From Erigeron canadensis (lineage: Eukaryota; Streptophyta; Magnoliopsida; Asterales; Asteraceae): a stretch of DNA of 64,000 bases. Numbering within the stretch: position 1 is the first letter of the stretch; each line of letters begins with the position of its first letter. Under the pieces are notes generated by a model. That model ran no database searches, was not told the DNA's origin, and saw nothing but the letters and a program-made list of their open reading frames with translations. The position numbers and the translations under genes were made by a program. The stretch spans positions 4,958,501 through 5,022,500 of the forward strand of contig NC_057768.1 of the NCBI RefSeq assembly GCF_010389155.1, in the 5' to 3' direction. Positions 23,526-36,679 of the stretch are shown here, piece by piece.

Positions 23526-26500
23526 TGCCAAAGTATGAAAGTATCCAGAAATTAAACCTCATACATAAAGCTAATAACATGACCATATTTTGGAACGAAC
23601 TTTAGATGTTGTGGCTCATTTGGGAGGTTTAGAATGAACACATTAATGTGGTAATTTTTTATTTTTTTTTCAAATATAATGTAACAAGTAGGATTGTGTA
23701 TAAAGGGGAAAAGCTCTTGCTTTTGAGACAGATTAAAAATTCGATTCTCACACCTTATAAAATGAATAAAAGTTTATCTAGAAGCATCGTCTCTCACTTC
23801 TTCATATCTCGTCGAAGACAGATTAAATACGATGTTTACTATACATTTATGAAAATGCTAAATTAAGCTTTAAGAAATATACTTAACGTGCATAAAAAGA
23901 TTGTACATTTTTATATCAAAAGCCTACCCTTTGAATTTTATGATAAGTGTAAAACTCTTTAATGCACCTTAACGAAAACTTTTAGGGCTTTGTTTTGCAA
24001 AACTCTACATTTATGGACATCAATGATGTTTGACATCCAAAATTGTTTTTTAGACCTTATCCTTTGAAAATATTATCGCCAATTTATTTATTTTCTAGCT
24101 GCAGTTAATACTTTATTTTCTATTTAATTTCATTTTCTATACTTTATTTTCTTTACTTCGTATCAACAAGAACGAAAAGGTGGAATGGATAGCCAACCCC
24201 ACACATGATAATAGAAGGTAGAAAATGGGTACAATGATGGAGCCCGGATTTACTTTGTAAGACCTCAAATTTCTCATTGATTGTACTTTAACCTACTTTT
24301 TTGAACATATTATTAAAAGATTAAAGGATAACAGTTAAAGTTAGGGGCAAACGTTCTTTCACATTGGATTTTTCAATATCAAGTCCAAGTCCCATGTGTT
24401 GCCTTTCACCATTGTTTGATTCTTACTTTTTTTTCAATCACAGAAAAGGTAGTATTCTTCATAAAAGTTGTTTTCCCTTTGTTTATACGAATGATTTAAC
24501 AGATCAAATATATTCTCAACTTGAATAAACTACGGGCACATCCATGATATTATTTATAAAAAATTAAAGCAATCATAAAAACTCTATTTATGTAATGATA
24601 AGTACTTTCGGGGGGAAAAAAAACTATGATGACTTTTTCGAATTGTAATTTAGTGTATTTCTCAAAAACCTTAGCTTGGATGCAGTTAATTGCATCGTTT
24701 TTGGATGAAAAATTACCTTGAAAAACAGGATCGAAGACATTTTTCTAATGTATCAATCATCTTTATGATATGTGTATGACTTTATATATTAACTTTGTAG
24801 TTAATTGCATATTTGATTTTCTCCTTTCTGTATTAAAAAAGAGATGTATTATGGAGGTGTTAAAATAGACCATATAATGTCATTAAAAAAAATAGACCAT
24901 AAAATTTGACAATTTCGATACAATGCTACTATGTTCAAAATTTACATCCAATTTTTTTTTTTTTTTATAAAAAAAGCGAGTTAGTAGTTATTAGTTAGCG
25001 GTTAGCATTCAAAACACTACAGTGACATCCAATTGGGCAGTATGCGATCCTCAACAGAAAAAGTTCAAAATTTTTAATGTTTAAAATTTATAATGCATAC
25101 ACACAATAGAAAAAGTTACAAAGTTATCTACACTCCAGGACACCTAACTTTCCACTAAATGTTATAATTAATATATTTTTTTAGAGAGAGGGGCAAAAAT
25201 AATGTACCTTGAAGAAAGTGCATATACTACATCACATAAATGATGTTCTTCGTACATCAAATGAATTATGTGTTTGATCCAACTTATTTCAATTTCCTGT
25301 TACTTTCATATAATAACACAAAATTACAAATATAATATTATGTAAAATAACTAAAAGAGATATTAAAGTTAGTTATTTATTCAATGTATGATGTCGACAC
25401 CTTAACATTCAAAATAAATAACATTCGAATTTGTGTTAAATAACAAGAAAGATGGGGGATATGATATGAGTTGATGTGAGTGGGGCATGAAGTAGAATGC
25501 ATGTGTGTGTTATTATATGACAAATCTTGGAGACAAAAATTAGTAGGGTCTTCTTTTTTTAACGTTGTGTGATTATTTGTGAAGACTAGGTTTTGTATTC
25601 TTTCACACAATCATCCACCTAACGTTAAAAATCATAGTCTTACTTACCTGTAAAGCACATTGCACAATCAAATCTACACTTATCCCAATCAACGCCGAAA
25701 TCGGTTAACCAAAGTGATTTTCCTCTAATGGTATCAACGTGATCCGACGATTAAAAATAGTGGGTGTTGTAATCTCGCTCGAAACAAATATGTATATAAG
25801 CTAAGCTATAATTGTAGTCTTGTAAGTTAAAACAAATGATACTATAATTTGAAACCATCTTCACTTTAATAGTAAAAGTTTGCTCGGTTTATATGTATAA
25901 GTGATCAATAAACTTTAAACGGTACTCTACCTGAATCAAACACGAGAGACTATGTTTCAAATAATGTTAGGATGGTTGTGAGTGGACTGCTGTAATGTAG
26001 CTTATCATGTTAGAATGGTTGTGTATTGTGATTTTTTGGAATGTCGTATATTATATATCTAGAGACTTGAGCGAACTTTACATGGTAGCCTAGCCCAACA
26101 GTTTACGGTGTGGTAAGACAATTTGTTTTTCATAAGAGGTCTTGTGTTCAAATTTCTTCAAACAAATATTTTGGGTAGTATAAAAGGAGTAGATCGAGTA
26201 ACCAGCCTACTAAAAACATATATGGTCTTGTGGGAATCTCAAAAAGTCATAAATTGTATGACTTTGGTAGATTGTTGATCATTCTTGACCAAGTTATACG
26301 TCGTTTTTCTCCATTACCACTTGGGTTTCACATATAGACAAATTCAATGAGTTTCCATAAAACTCTTTTTGTTAATATGAACTTTTCTCATTAGCTATAT
26401 ACATAAGACATAAAAAAAATGTGTGGAAGCTAGATTCAAACACATAGCTAAAGCACAAGTAAATAAACATTCAATTCGAAAGTAATATATTTGGATCTCT

Positions 26501-27180
26501 ATATTTTATAACAATAATACATGTATTTTAACAAATGAAATGAAATCTTCTTGAAAAGAAAATTGTAGATGATAATGAAGCACGTGGATATGAGCATGCG
26601 TTAATAAGTATCATAAATGGGGTTTTTAATGAGGATTTGTTTACTTCTTTTAACACCATTTCTTTGACTTCACAACTCGATTCTCTTCTGCTGCTGCTGC
26701 TGCTATGCCAGACCAACCCCACAAACAAAATAATACAATACAAATACATTACTCTCTGCTTCTTGGTACTTGTTACACAACTGTTCTTTTCATTTTTTCT
26801 ATTACTGTTTTCTCAACTCTTGTTTCCTGATTTGCTAATATTACTTTTTTAATATCATGAAAAGCAAAAATATATGTATATACACAATAAATTAAGAGAT
26901 TGAATAAGGACATCAACACAGACATAAATAAAGCCAGAAAAAAGAATAATAATTGGCCTTTTAAGTTAAATAACCAAAATCACAACAATGTCAACAAAAA
27001 ACTACTAAATTTATTACATTAATTAAACACCATGCTTGGACCTAAAACTTTTGAAGATTTTCCTGATACATTCTCTTAATCAATAAATAATATATTGACC
27101 AAACCATGGGACCTAAATGTTTTGAAGTTTTTGCTTTGTACATAATGTTGCAAGTGCCTATAAAGCTTTGAAAATGTTGG
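23526..27180. other. 3.6-kb intergenic region between MDH and the receptor kinase
   Basis: AT-rich without a supported gene. A repeat at about 23880-23996 (CTTAACGTGCATAAAAAG, ending TTTTAGGGCTTTG) recurs near 62630-62750. A CTG run sits at 26688-26703. ORFs of 70-77 codons around 25400 and 26600 show no recognised features. Confidence 0.4.
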
Positions 27181-27554
27181 GAATTTTTTTTTTTAAATTA
27201 GCAAGGAAGTTGAAGGTGGCATGATAGTAATTCAAATTTCAAAGTGATGTATTTAAGTTTGTTACACCATGATGAAAGGACAATAACAAACTGATGGAGT
27301 TGCTTCACCATGACATTTGCATGTTACTAAAATTTGGTAGAAAGAAACATACAACAGTATGAAGAGAAAGTACAAAGGTTGCCACAAACTGAAATTCCCC
27401 AACCAATATTACTATGCACAAATTAGTTTCTAAACATACCATAACAACCTTCATGGTTCCTTAATTCAACATTAAAAGTAAAAGGCCTAAAAATTAAAGC
27501 TAACCCCAAATAACCAATTTCATACAACTTTCAGACCAACCAAAGAAAGTCTTT

Positions 27555-30500
27555 TCAGATGCTTAGAAGATCTGGTGGCTGGTTTTGTTCTTGGTTTTCT
27601 TTGCCATCGTTTGACGGGGATCCCATGGTGGGTGATGGTGGAGGTAATTCAGTAGTGGTGGTGGTTGTGCTTGTAGTTGTGGAGTTTGGAGGCTTTGGAA
27701 GCTCTGTTAACATTTGAACAACTTCTCTCATGGTAGGGCGTTCAACGGCTTGTTCTTCAACACATAACATCCCTACATAAAACAAGTGCATTACCTCATG
27801 AATTGGAACAGTCGAGAGTCTCGAATCCAATATTTGAAGAACACCTTCTTTGTTGCCGCCTGTCATTTTTCTAACCCATTGTACAATGTCTACCCCATCC
27901 CCGAATTCACCAACTGGTTTCTTCCCTGTTACTAGTTCCAAAAGAACCACCCCGAAACTATACACATCACTCTTTTCATCAACCTTAAGCGTGTAAGCAT
28001 ATTCTACAAACAACACAAAGTATGCATATATTAATATTACTTTTACTACTAATCTATCATTCTAAGCAATATCAGCAAAGCTTAAGTTAGGATTGCGTAA
28101 TTATACCTGGGGCAATATAACCATAAGAACCAGCAATTGCAGACATGCATTCGGAGGTACCCGAATCCTGCAAGAACTTGGCGAGTCCAAAATCAGCAAC
28201 ATGAGCTTCAAAACCAGAATCCAAAAGAATGTTGTTGGATTTCACGTCACGGTGGAGGATCAAGGGCGAGCAATCATGATGTAAATAGCAAAGTCCCTTT
28301 GCAGCTTCAACAGCAATCTTATATCTAGTATCCCAATGCAAATGACCTCCTTTCTTTCCATGAAGCATTTCTCCTAAACTTCCATTAGGCATGTACTCAT
28401 ACACCAACAAATTCGTCTCGTGGTTTGAGCAAAACCCTAACAACCTCACAATATGCCTATGTCTAATCCTCCCTAAAGTCTGGATCTCGGCATTGAATCC
28501 ATGATCATGTGAAGAACCACGAGTTATAGCCGGCAGTCTCTTGACTGCAACAAGCTCATTGTTTGGCATTACACCTTTGTATACAATCCCAGCTCCACCT
28601 TTTCCGATTATGTTATCTTCCTTCAAACTATCAAGAACATCATCACAAGTAAAATCCAGCCGTTGGAAAGCGGTAAGCTTCCAAGCTCTAGCTTTGGTTG
28701 CTTTCTTGATTGATCGAGCTTTGACTATCGCTGCAACAGCAAAAGCAATAGAGCAAAGAAGCAAACCGATAACAAGCAAAAGTTTCACAGAAGCCGACAG
28801 TCCTTTAGAACGTGGTTCATGAGTACCATTGGCCAAACCTTCTTTACAAGGTCCTAAATACGGTCCACAAAGATCCGAGTTCCCCAAAAACGAAGTGTAG
28901 TTAAAGTAACTAAACTGACCCGTTCCAGGAACCAAACCCGACAAATTATTATATGAAAAATCAACAGACGTCAAGCTCTGCATTGACGCAATAGACACTG
29001 GAATACTCCCAACCAAATGATTCCGAGACACATTCAAATAATTCAAAATATGCATTCCAGTAATCTCAGTAGGTATCTCACCCGAAAGCTGGTTCCTACT
29101 AAGATCCACATACGTCAACAACTTACATTCACTAATCTGCGGCGCAATCACACCAGACAAACTATTATGACTAAAATCAATCTTAGACAACTGCTGTAAC
29201 TTCCCAATCTCACCAGGAATCCTACCAGTAAACCTATTTCCATCAAGTAACAACTTCTGCACACCCGAAAAATTACTTATACTAGCAGGCAACTCACCAC
29301 TCAACCGATTATTCGACAAACTAACCTGACCCAAACTATCCGAAACAAATTCAGTCACAGGAAACTCACCACTCAACAAATTATTCTGTAACTCAACTTG
29401 TGATAAATTAGGCAAACTAAAAAGCCCTTTCGGAATCGAACCGTTGAGAAAATTCTCTCCCATTCGGATTCGAGTCAACGATTGACATTGACCTAAAGAT
29501 TCGGGTATCCCCCCAAATAAAAAGTTCCCTAAGGCTATAATTGTTTCAAGTTTGTTACCACTACATAAACTATCAGGTAATGATCCTGTTAACTTATTTG
29601 AAGACAGATCTAGTAACTGTAACTTCCCATTTTTACCTAAATTTACCGGAATGCTACCGGTAAAATTGTTTTCCCAAAGCTGTAAAACTTCAAGTTCCGG
29701 TAATTCACCGACAAATGCCGGTATTGAACCGGTAAGTTTGTTACGAAATAAATTAAGTAATGTAAGGTTTTTAAGATATTGAAATGAATCTGGAATTTCA
29801 CCTGTGAATATATTGTTTGATAGATCCATTGATTTTAAACTTTTTAAGTCTCCAAGTGAGTTAGTCAAAGATCCGGTCAAACTGTTGACTTGAAGAAATA
29901 AAGTATCTAGGTTTTGAAGTTTTCCGATCTCCGGCGGAAGTTCGCCGGAGAGGCCACAGTTAGCGGCGTCGAACCGGATTAAATTAGTTAAGTTTCCGAT
30001 TTCCGGTGGAATGCCGCCGGTGTAAGCGTTGTAGTAACCGAGGTAGAGGTGTTGTAAGTTTGTTAGGTTTCCGATCTCCGGCGGTATAGGTCCATTGAGT
30101 TCGTTACCGGAGACGGCGAGGTATTCGAGAAGCGGAAGGCTGCCGTATTGCGGTGGAATGACGCCGGAGAAGTAGTTTCCGCCGAGGTGGAGGTGACGGA
30201 GGTTCGTCATTCCGGCGACGGCGACCGGAAGTTCGCCGGTCATGTTGTTGTTGTACAAATCAAGTATTTCAAGAGATTTCAAACCAGAAAGTTCCGGCGG
30301 GAAAGTTTCATTGAAAATATTGTTCGACAGGTTAAGAACACGGAGGCCGGAAATAGCGGAGATTTCCGACGGGATAATTCCGGCGAAATTGTTGGCGGCG
30401 ACGGTGAGGTTAACAAGACGGCGAAGGTAACCAATGTCGGAAGAAAGAGTACCTGTGAGGTTAAGGCCGGAAAGGTCAAGAGCGGTCACGTGACGGCGAG

Positions 30501-30696
30501 AATCGCACGTGACACCAGACCAGGTACAGTGAGAGGTAGAGATGTTCCACGTGGCGAGGGATGATTGGGGGTCATCTGTGATGAAGGATTTGAGGGATAG
30601 AAGGGCTTTGTATTCTGGTAATGAATGGATTGTTGTTGATTTGGAAGAAATGAGATTGAAAAAAAGGAGGAGAAGAAATAGGAGAAGTTGTTTCAT
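27555..30696 (-). CDS. LRR receptor-like kinase, CLAVATA1/BAM type
   Basis: Exons 28107-30696 and 27555-28003 (GT-AG intron 28004-28106, phase 1) encode 1012 residues. The family senses CLE peptides at the plasma membrane to control meristem and organ development. Start taken at [13 protein letters not shown], a clear signal peptide; an in-frame ATG 19 codons upstream would place polar residues before it. Then come an LRRNT_2 cap with [11 protein letters not shown], about 20 leucine-rich repeats to residue ~600, a membrane segment at about 636-658, and a kinase with the glycine loop [11 protein letters not shown] (~698), VAVK lysine (~719), HRDVKSNN (~815-822) and DFG (~835). All catalytic residues are present, so it should be an active RD kinase. 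The intron in the APE segment and the ~1000-residue length match BAM1/BAM2. The C-terminus is rich in Thr, Pro and Asn. Orthology within CLV1/BAM is inferred. Confidence 0.93.
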
Positions 30697-30888
30697 GTTT
30701 ATGTTGTTGTGTGTGTTTTGTTTGGAGAAGAGAACACACAGTGAAAAACACACACTGTGTTTTTTGTTTGTTTGGTGAAAATGGAGGGGGGGAGTGGGTG
30801 AAGATGTAGGAAGGGAGTAGAGATAGTGAGTGAGAGTGTGTTATTTGAAAGTGTAAACAATCTTTGTGTGATTGCTAACAAAATGTGT

Positions 30889-30897
30889 TTTTTTATA
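30889..30897 (-). promoter_or_regulatory. Candidate TATA box of the receptor kinase gene
   Basis: On the minus strand TATAAAAAA lies about 195 bp upstream of the chosen ATG, a plausible distance with a 5' leader of about 160 nt. Sequence inspection only. Confidence 0.4.
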
Positions 30898-31179
30898 CAT
30901 TATTTTTTCTTTTTCCATTGAAGCTATATTAATAAGATTCTTTTTTTAATACAAAAGAGATTATATTACATTATATTATACCGGTATTATATTATCTTAT
31001 ATGGATAGAGATAAAATCAGAAGGTACATAAAAAAGATAAGGGGGAAGATGTTCGTTTTTATTTTATTTTTTTAGCTTGTTTATTTAAAATTCTTTTTTT
31101 TTTTTACTTTTTTTTATCTATCTTTAAATAACTAATTCCATATAAAAATTTAAAAAACTTTTAAATCTTTTTTTTAAAG

Positions 31180-31385
31180 GACGTAGCCCGTAAGCTATAG
31201 GCAAAACCTCTCAGTTTATGACAGAGCCATGATAGCTAAAGGCGAAGCCCGATAGGTAGATCACCCCATCACCGATCACCATCTATGACCTATCACCTTC
31301 TACGACCTATCACTTCCACTAGCTAACCTTTATTAATATCCTTAAGGGCAAAGCCCGTACCGTACCCTTACATTTATAACTCACT
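31180..31385 (-). repeat. Dispersed repeat, copy B
   Basis: Reverse complement of the repeat at 1655-1815: TAGGTAGATCACCCCATCAC, then CTATGACCTATCACCTTC here match GGTGATAGGTCATAGG and GGTGATCTACCTA there. Confidence 0.5.
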
Positions 31386-32211
31386 AACTCGGGTTAGAAA
31401 TTTTTTTAAAATTTTTTTTATAAATTGAGTTAATTAAAAAAAAGAATGAAAAAATCAAAAAAATAAGCTAAAAAAAATGGACCTTCTTTCCTTTCTCTTC
31501 TTAAGAACCTTCTCTCTGGATCTCTACCTTATATTATGTTATAAATAATATTTTTATAATTATATATATATAATATATAATTATATTATATATATATGTA
31601 TTAAACACATAATTAGAAATTAAATAATGTAACAAAATCAGAAAACTGATTTAAATAAAATAATATAATATAAAATTTAATATTTATTTTTCAATATTAT
31701 ATCATTTATATAATTACTTTTTATAAATATAAAATGTAAGAATTGACCATATTTATATTTTTAAAATTGAATTAAATCTTTAAAAAAATTTAAAAACGTA
31801 TATGACATCATCAATTTGATTTAATGACTCTAATTACAATTTAAATTTTATTTAAGAGCCCAAACTTCTCTATTTTTGAATTAAAGTTACTCTTTTATAT
31901 ATATTTAGATATATATATATATATATATATAGCTAAACTTAATACTTGTACGATGTATAATATATATAATATTATTGTTCAATTTTTTTTTAAGAAAATC
32001 ATGTATACATGTCTCATCATGTTCATTTAGTCTCTCCAATAATATCTTAATAGTGAAAAACATATATTATAAACGTATTTATCAAGTTCTAATATTTATT
32101 TTGGTATTGGTAATTTTATGACTTATAAGTCATGATGGTAAAACATGGTTCGTATTGTTTTTACAATTTCAGCCACACTTTATTAAATTATGGGTTATTA
32201 AATAATAAATA
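31386..32211. other. Very AT-rich spacer
   Basis: Contains TA dinucleotide runs (31561-31600, 31905-31932) and no supported gene. Confidence 0.5.
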
Positions 32212-32480
32212 ATAAATTAGCATTTTACCCGCACAATGTTGCGGCGGTAGTGGTAGCGACAGTGTGGGTGTTGGCGACAGTGGTTGGTAGTGGTGGTAGC
32301 GTGATGAGTGATGACAGTGTGGTTATTATTGTAAAAATATTTAATGTAAGAGCGATAGCGTATTTACTTTAGGAGTTGACGAGTCTATGTTGTAAAATAT
32401 TCCATTAAGGATATTATAGGTATTTTAAGTGGTGATGTTTAAATTAATGAATACAAAAGAAAGAATTAATTAATTCATTA
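32212..32480 (-). mobile_element. Helitron-like element
   Basis: Begins ATTTTACCCGCACAATGTTG then GCGGCGGTAGTGG, the minus-strand 3' end of the family, and contains the internal block GTTGTAAAATATTCCATTAA, ATTATAGGTA and GATGTTTAAATTAATGAATA shared with 60.05-60.13 kb. The distal 5' end is unclear. Confidence 0.5.
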
Positions 32481-34564
32481 AAGGTAGAATGATCATTTCG
32501 CATGTAGACATTTTTATGAGAAATAGTGTTAAAAAGTGTTAGGAAATATAGTGTGATAATATTAAATTATTAAATTATATATAAATATATATATATATAT
32601 ATAATACTATTATCAACTAACTACTTTATAACATTTTATAAATTAGAATACATACATTTAACTTTCTATAAATATATTATATATAAAATATGTCGTAAGT
32701 TATAAGTTAAAAACAACATTGATGATGAAAATCCATTTTTACAGTAATAATAGTGAATAAAATAATACAATTAATATAAAAATGTTAATTATATTAGCTA
32801 CCTAATTAATGATTTAAATGCGTATATCAATTAACTATAAGTTTTATTTATGGTATTAAAAAAAGAATAAATATTAATTTAAAAAGGCATGTGTCGCTCG
32901 AATAAAACATCACATATGGATCAAAAGAAACCTCAATCCTGTTTTCGCTTATTGGCACATATAATTTATTAAAAGAATAGTAACTTGGTCATGTGGCGAG
33001 TTATTATTCGTCCATGTGACACCCTGTACAACTAATTGGAATTTAACACATTGCATTATGTTCGGGTTTTCTACTAGGGGGTTAATTTTTGGTTTACTGC
33101 ACATTATTTACCTTTTAGGTTTACAATTAATATATCGAAAACTTTCATTCAACTTGTGTTTTGTCACACTTCGTATCACTATTCAGATTTTTATCATCTC
33201 ATATCTCGCTTAAGTACTCAAGTAGTGTATCGAAAACTGTTTTTCAACTTTCAGCGGTCACAACTTGATACCATTAATTGGATTTTGCCACATCGTAGTT
33301 CGCTTGGGTTTTTTTTGTTTGAGTTATATATTAGTTTTCATTGGTATCAAATAAGATAAGTTTTTTCCATTTCCTTTCTCTTTTTTAAAACTTAATTAAT
33401 GAATAAACAAGTATGAGGTAACAACAAAAATCTGCAAAGACTTGTGCATTCGTGATTTCCATAGTGTTATGATTATTACTCGTATACATACATTTTAGAT
33501 GCTTTTCTTAAACATATATCACGATAATCAACGGAATAAAAGAAGTAGTTGTTCAACTTACACATCCACCATCCTACAGGGGGCAATACTTTTGATAACA
33601 TCAAATATTATGTAAAAGTGTAAAACTATTAGATAGTAGTCACTTTGTTACATTATCATTCTTGCGATCCAAATATCCATTATGCACATGTAGTGTATCA
33701 TTTGTCTTTGTTATTTACCTACTTCGCACCCACGCATTAAATCTCATGTTCAAGAGCACTTTTTTTCCCTTCACGGCAAGTAATCAAAACGCTACAAAAG
33801 ATTATCTCCACAAAATATTTATAAATTAACTCACAAAAGTTATGATATATAACAGACTCTTGTATTAATTTTTTAAATTATAATATAAGATTTTTAAAGT
33901 GGTGAATTAATCAAGGTTTGGGCCAACGAGAGAGATTCTCCTAATCCCTTTTACTACTACTAATAATAATAATTGTAGGTGACAGGAAGATTTATTCAAA
34001 CCCACCTTCACATACATTAAGGCATTACATTGGGCTTCGTTCTTTAAATATATGTATTCTTCTTCTCGAACCAACCACTTTCATTATCAAACACAGCCGG
34101 TGGATTTTGCGTCATATAATTTTATATACATTTGTAATTTAAAACTTAAAGATGGAAAATATAGTCTTTATCTTGTACTCCGTAGTATAGTTGTAACATT
34201 TTGTATAATTGTATATATGTACGTTTTATTTGAAACTTAGGTTTATAACGTTGATCTATAACTAGAAAACAAAAGGTATGAACAGACTTGACATTAAACA
34301 AAATGAGAAAAACATAAAGTCGTGGCCATAAGTAAGTGCTTGTTTTAAGTCATAAGCTTAAACATGATAACTTTTAAAAAAATTTTTTTTTTTTTATCAT
34401 CATTGAATAGTTCTATGCTTTTCTACTAATAACTTATATAGAATTTAATGATATAAACATTAACTTTATTGAAAATAGAATTTTGCCCGTGCAATATGTG
34501 GTGGCTACATTGTTTCGATCAACTAGCGAGAATATGCGTCTAAAAAGTTGGAAATGATAACGTT
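32481..34564. other. Repeat-like spacer without a gene
   Basis: At 33030-33330 two diverged direct copies of a roughly 170-bp unit are visible (TATCGAAAACTTTCATTCAA against TATCGAAAACTGTTTTTCAA, and CTAATTGGAATTTAACACA against TTAATTGGATTTTGCCACA). A Helitron-like 3' stub (TTTTGCCCGTGCAATATGTG) lies at 34482-34503. No coding feature is supported. Confidence 0.4.
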
Positions 34565-35284
34565 CGACTTGTTAGGAGTGTGATCATGTTAAATAGAAAT
34601 CGCATGTTCAGAAATAATTTAAGCTTACGGGGTCACACGAAATGACACGATAACTCTATATTATTAATTAGTATATTATGTAATATATTAATTAAAATAT
34701 AATCACGAATTAATTAATTATGTAATTATGGATTTGATTAATTAAAAGGGGGTTAATTAAATGTGAAATTAGGAAATTAGAGTTGAGCTCTAATTTCTAA
34801 TAGGGAGGGCCGAATTTTTTAAGGCTTGGAAAGCCTTGAAGTTACTTGCCCATCAAGTTTAAAACCTTAAGAATTAACCCTATAAATAGAGTCATTAATC
34901 AAAGGGTTTTAGACATTCATACACATAAGAAAAATCCTCCTATTCTCTCTTCTTTGGTTTCGGCCGAACACCCTCAAATTGTTTTTAGATAAGTCGACTA
35001 CTATTGTTTCGGTTCATGGGTTTTCAAGTGAAGGGTGAATAAACAAAGGGGTTTGTTGGATCGTGATTCGGGTACTAGCATACGGTATAGGGGTGTCTAG
35101 TGTGCGATCGTAGAAGGGTTTTACTTTAAACCCTAAATAATAATAATAATCTTATTAATAATATTATTGGAAGCTTTGCGCAAATGTACACGTTTCGATT
35201 ATCTCTTTGTTAATTAATTTGATTACATATACGTTTCTTTCCGCTGCGTACTCGTGAATTGTTATATGTTTATGTGCTCATATT

Positions 35285-35590
35285 TGTAACACCCCAAAAA
35301 TTAAAAAGGTAAAATAAACAAATTTATATTAGAGTTTTGCCATTAAAATAATTATCTTTTAATAAAAATTAAGTTACGGTGTCAAATTAGTTGGAACTTT
35401 AACGGATAGCGGGTATAATACCCCTTTTTATTTGTAGAAACGTGGCAGGAGGATATTAACTTCCTGATGATTCACTTCAACTTTCTTCACCTAGTTTCTT
35501 CCCCCTTTCTCTTTTCCATTCTTTAAAAATCTCAAATTCAAGAACTCATGTATCTCTAAAATGGATTAATCTCTCAAATAATAACTAAAT

Positions 35591-35652
<62 letters not shown>

Positions 35653-36546
35653 CATCTCCATGTATGTGTTGTTAGCGCAAAGGTGAGTATGCAAGTGATG
35701 GTATGACGATGCCATTGGTTACATGTGATAGTCCTTTGTGTGTATACGCGTATGCAATAGTATTCACTAATCTTTGCTTACTTTTTAGTTGTTTATCCTT
35801 TTTATAGGTTGTCCCGAAACTGGAAACAAGATTTAATGCTTTGAAGATTATTGATGAATTGAATTGAATGTTGACTTTTGCGGTAAATGGTATTCGTGAT
35901 AGAACCCTTAGTGACCACTTGTAACTTTTGGCTCTTGATATGATTTGGGTCATTTTGGATAAATTGTTGTATTGTCAAGTTGGAGTCTTTGAGTCATGAA
36001 ATTATAAGGATCTATAACTTGATATAGAGATTTAAGATAGTTTTGGTAATTTTGGGCAAAAGCTAGGAATTGACCCGTTTGGTCATTGGTTTGTAAATTG
36101 AAATGTTTGTTGAAAAGAAAGTCTCCTTATTTTGAGATATGTGTTTTCTTTCAAACTTTGGTGTTTTGGTTCTAGTGTTTGAGGTTAAATGTTTTAGATT
36201 TGATGAAACTTTTGTGTGCAGAAAATACGAATGCTTGCACAGCTTCCGCCAAAGTATATGCAGGTTAAAACTTTAGCTTCCGCAGTTTAGGATGCACATC
36301 CGCCTTAGCATCCGTCGTTCGCTGTCTTCGATACACGTTTTCTCGAGTCTTTGTTTGGTTTCTCCGAGTCCCAAAACATGTTTACTAGTCTTATTACATC
36401 ATTTTAAGAATATCTAATTTGTCATTTCTTGATTTGGAGTAATTTGGTGAAAATTTTCAATATTTTTCTTAGTATAATTTAACTAAACTGTTTTCTTTTC
36501 TTTTCATTTTTGTACTTTTGGTTCTAAAATGAGTTGAGTCGTTTCA
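35285..36546 (+). mobile_element. Solo LTR (inner), gypsy-type
   Basis: Starts TGTAACACCCCAAAAATT, the usual start of chromovirus/Tekay-type Ty3/gypsy LTRs, and ends GAGTTGAGTCGTTTCA. It is flanked by ATATT at 35280-35284 and 36547-36551, a perfect 5-bp duplication. Length 1262 bp. It sits about ten bases before the end of the outer solo LTR. The 93-codon ORF near 35700-35950 is chance. Confidence 0.8.
35595..35652 (+). repeat. (ATA)n microsatellite
   Basis: About 19 ATA/AAT units inside the inner solo LTR. Confidence 0.95.
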
Positions 36547-36679
36547 ATATTCTAACACGACTTCAGCGACCAACAATGTTATTTGGTGGTCTAGTGATAA
36601 TTATGTAAAATAAAGGTTATATTTGTATGTTACTATGATAAAATAGTTGAATTTTATTTAAATTTCCTCTAAATGAGTT

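Larger units (their letters stand above)
34570..36557 (+). mobile_element. Solo LTR (outer), interrupted by a second solo LTR
   Basis: Starts TGTTAGGAGTGTGATC and ends with CTAACA at 36557 (TGTTAG/CTAACA inverted ends). It is flanked by CGACT at 34565-34569 and 36558-36562, a perfect 5-bp duplication. A TATA box (CCTATAAATAGAG) is near 34879-34891. Removing the inner insertion leaves about 721 bp. The termini and body resemble Ty1/copia LTRs. No internal region remains, so it arose by LTR-LTR recombination. Confidence 0.8.

Noticed and set aside
26528..26749. 73-codon minus-strand ORF with a serine run
   Set aside because: The serine run comes from a CTG repeat; no other support.
30148..30564. 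138-codon plus-strand ORF opposite the receptor kinase
   Set aside because: Antisense shadow of GC-rich LRR coding sequence.
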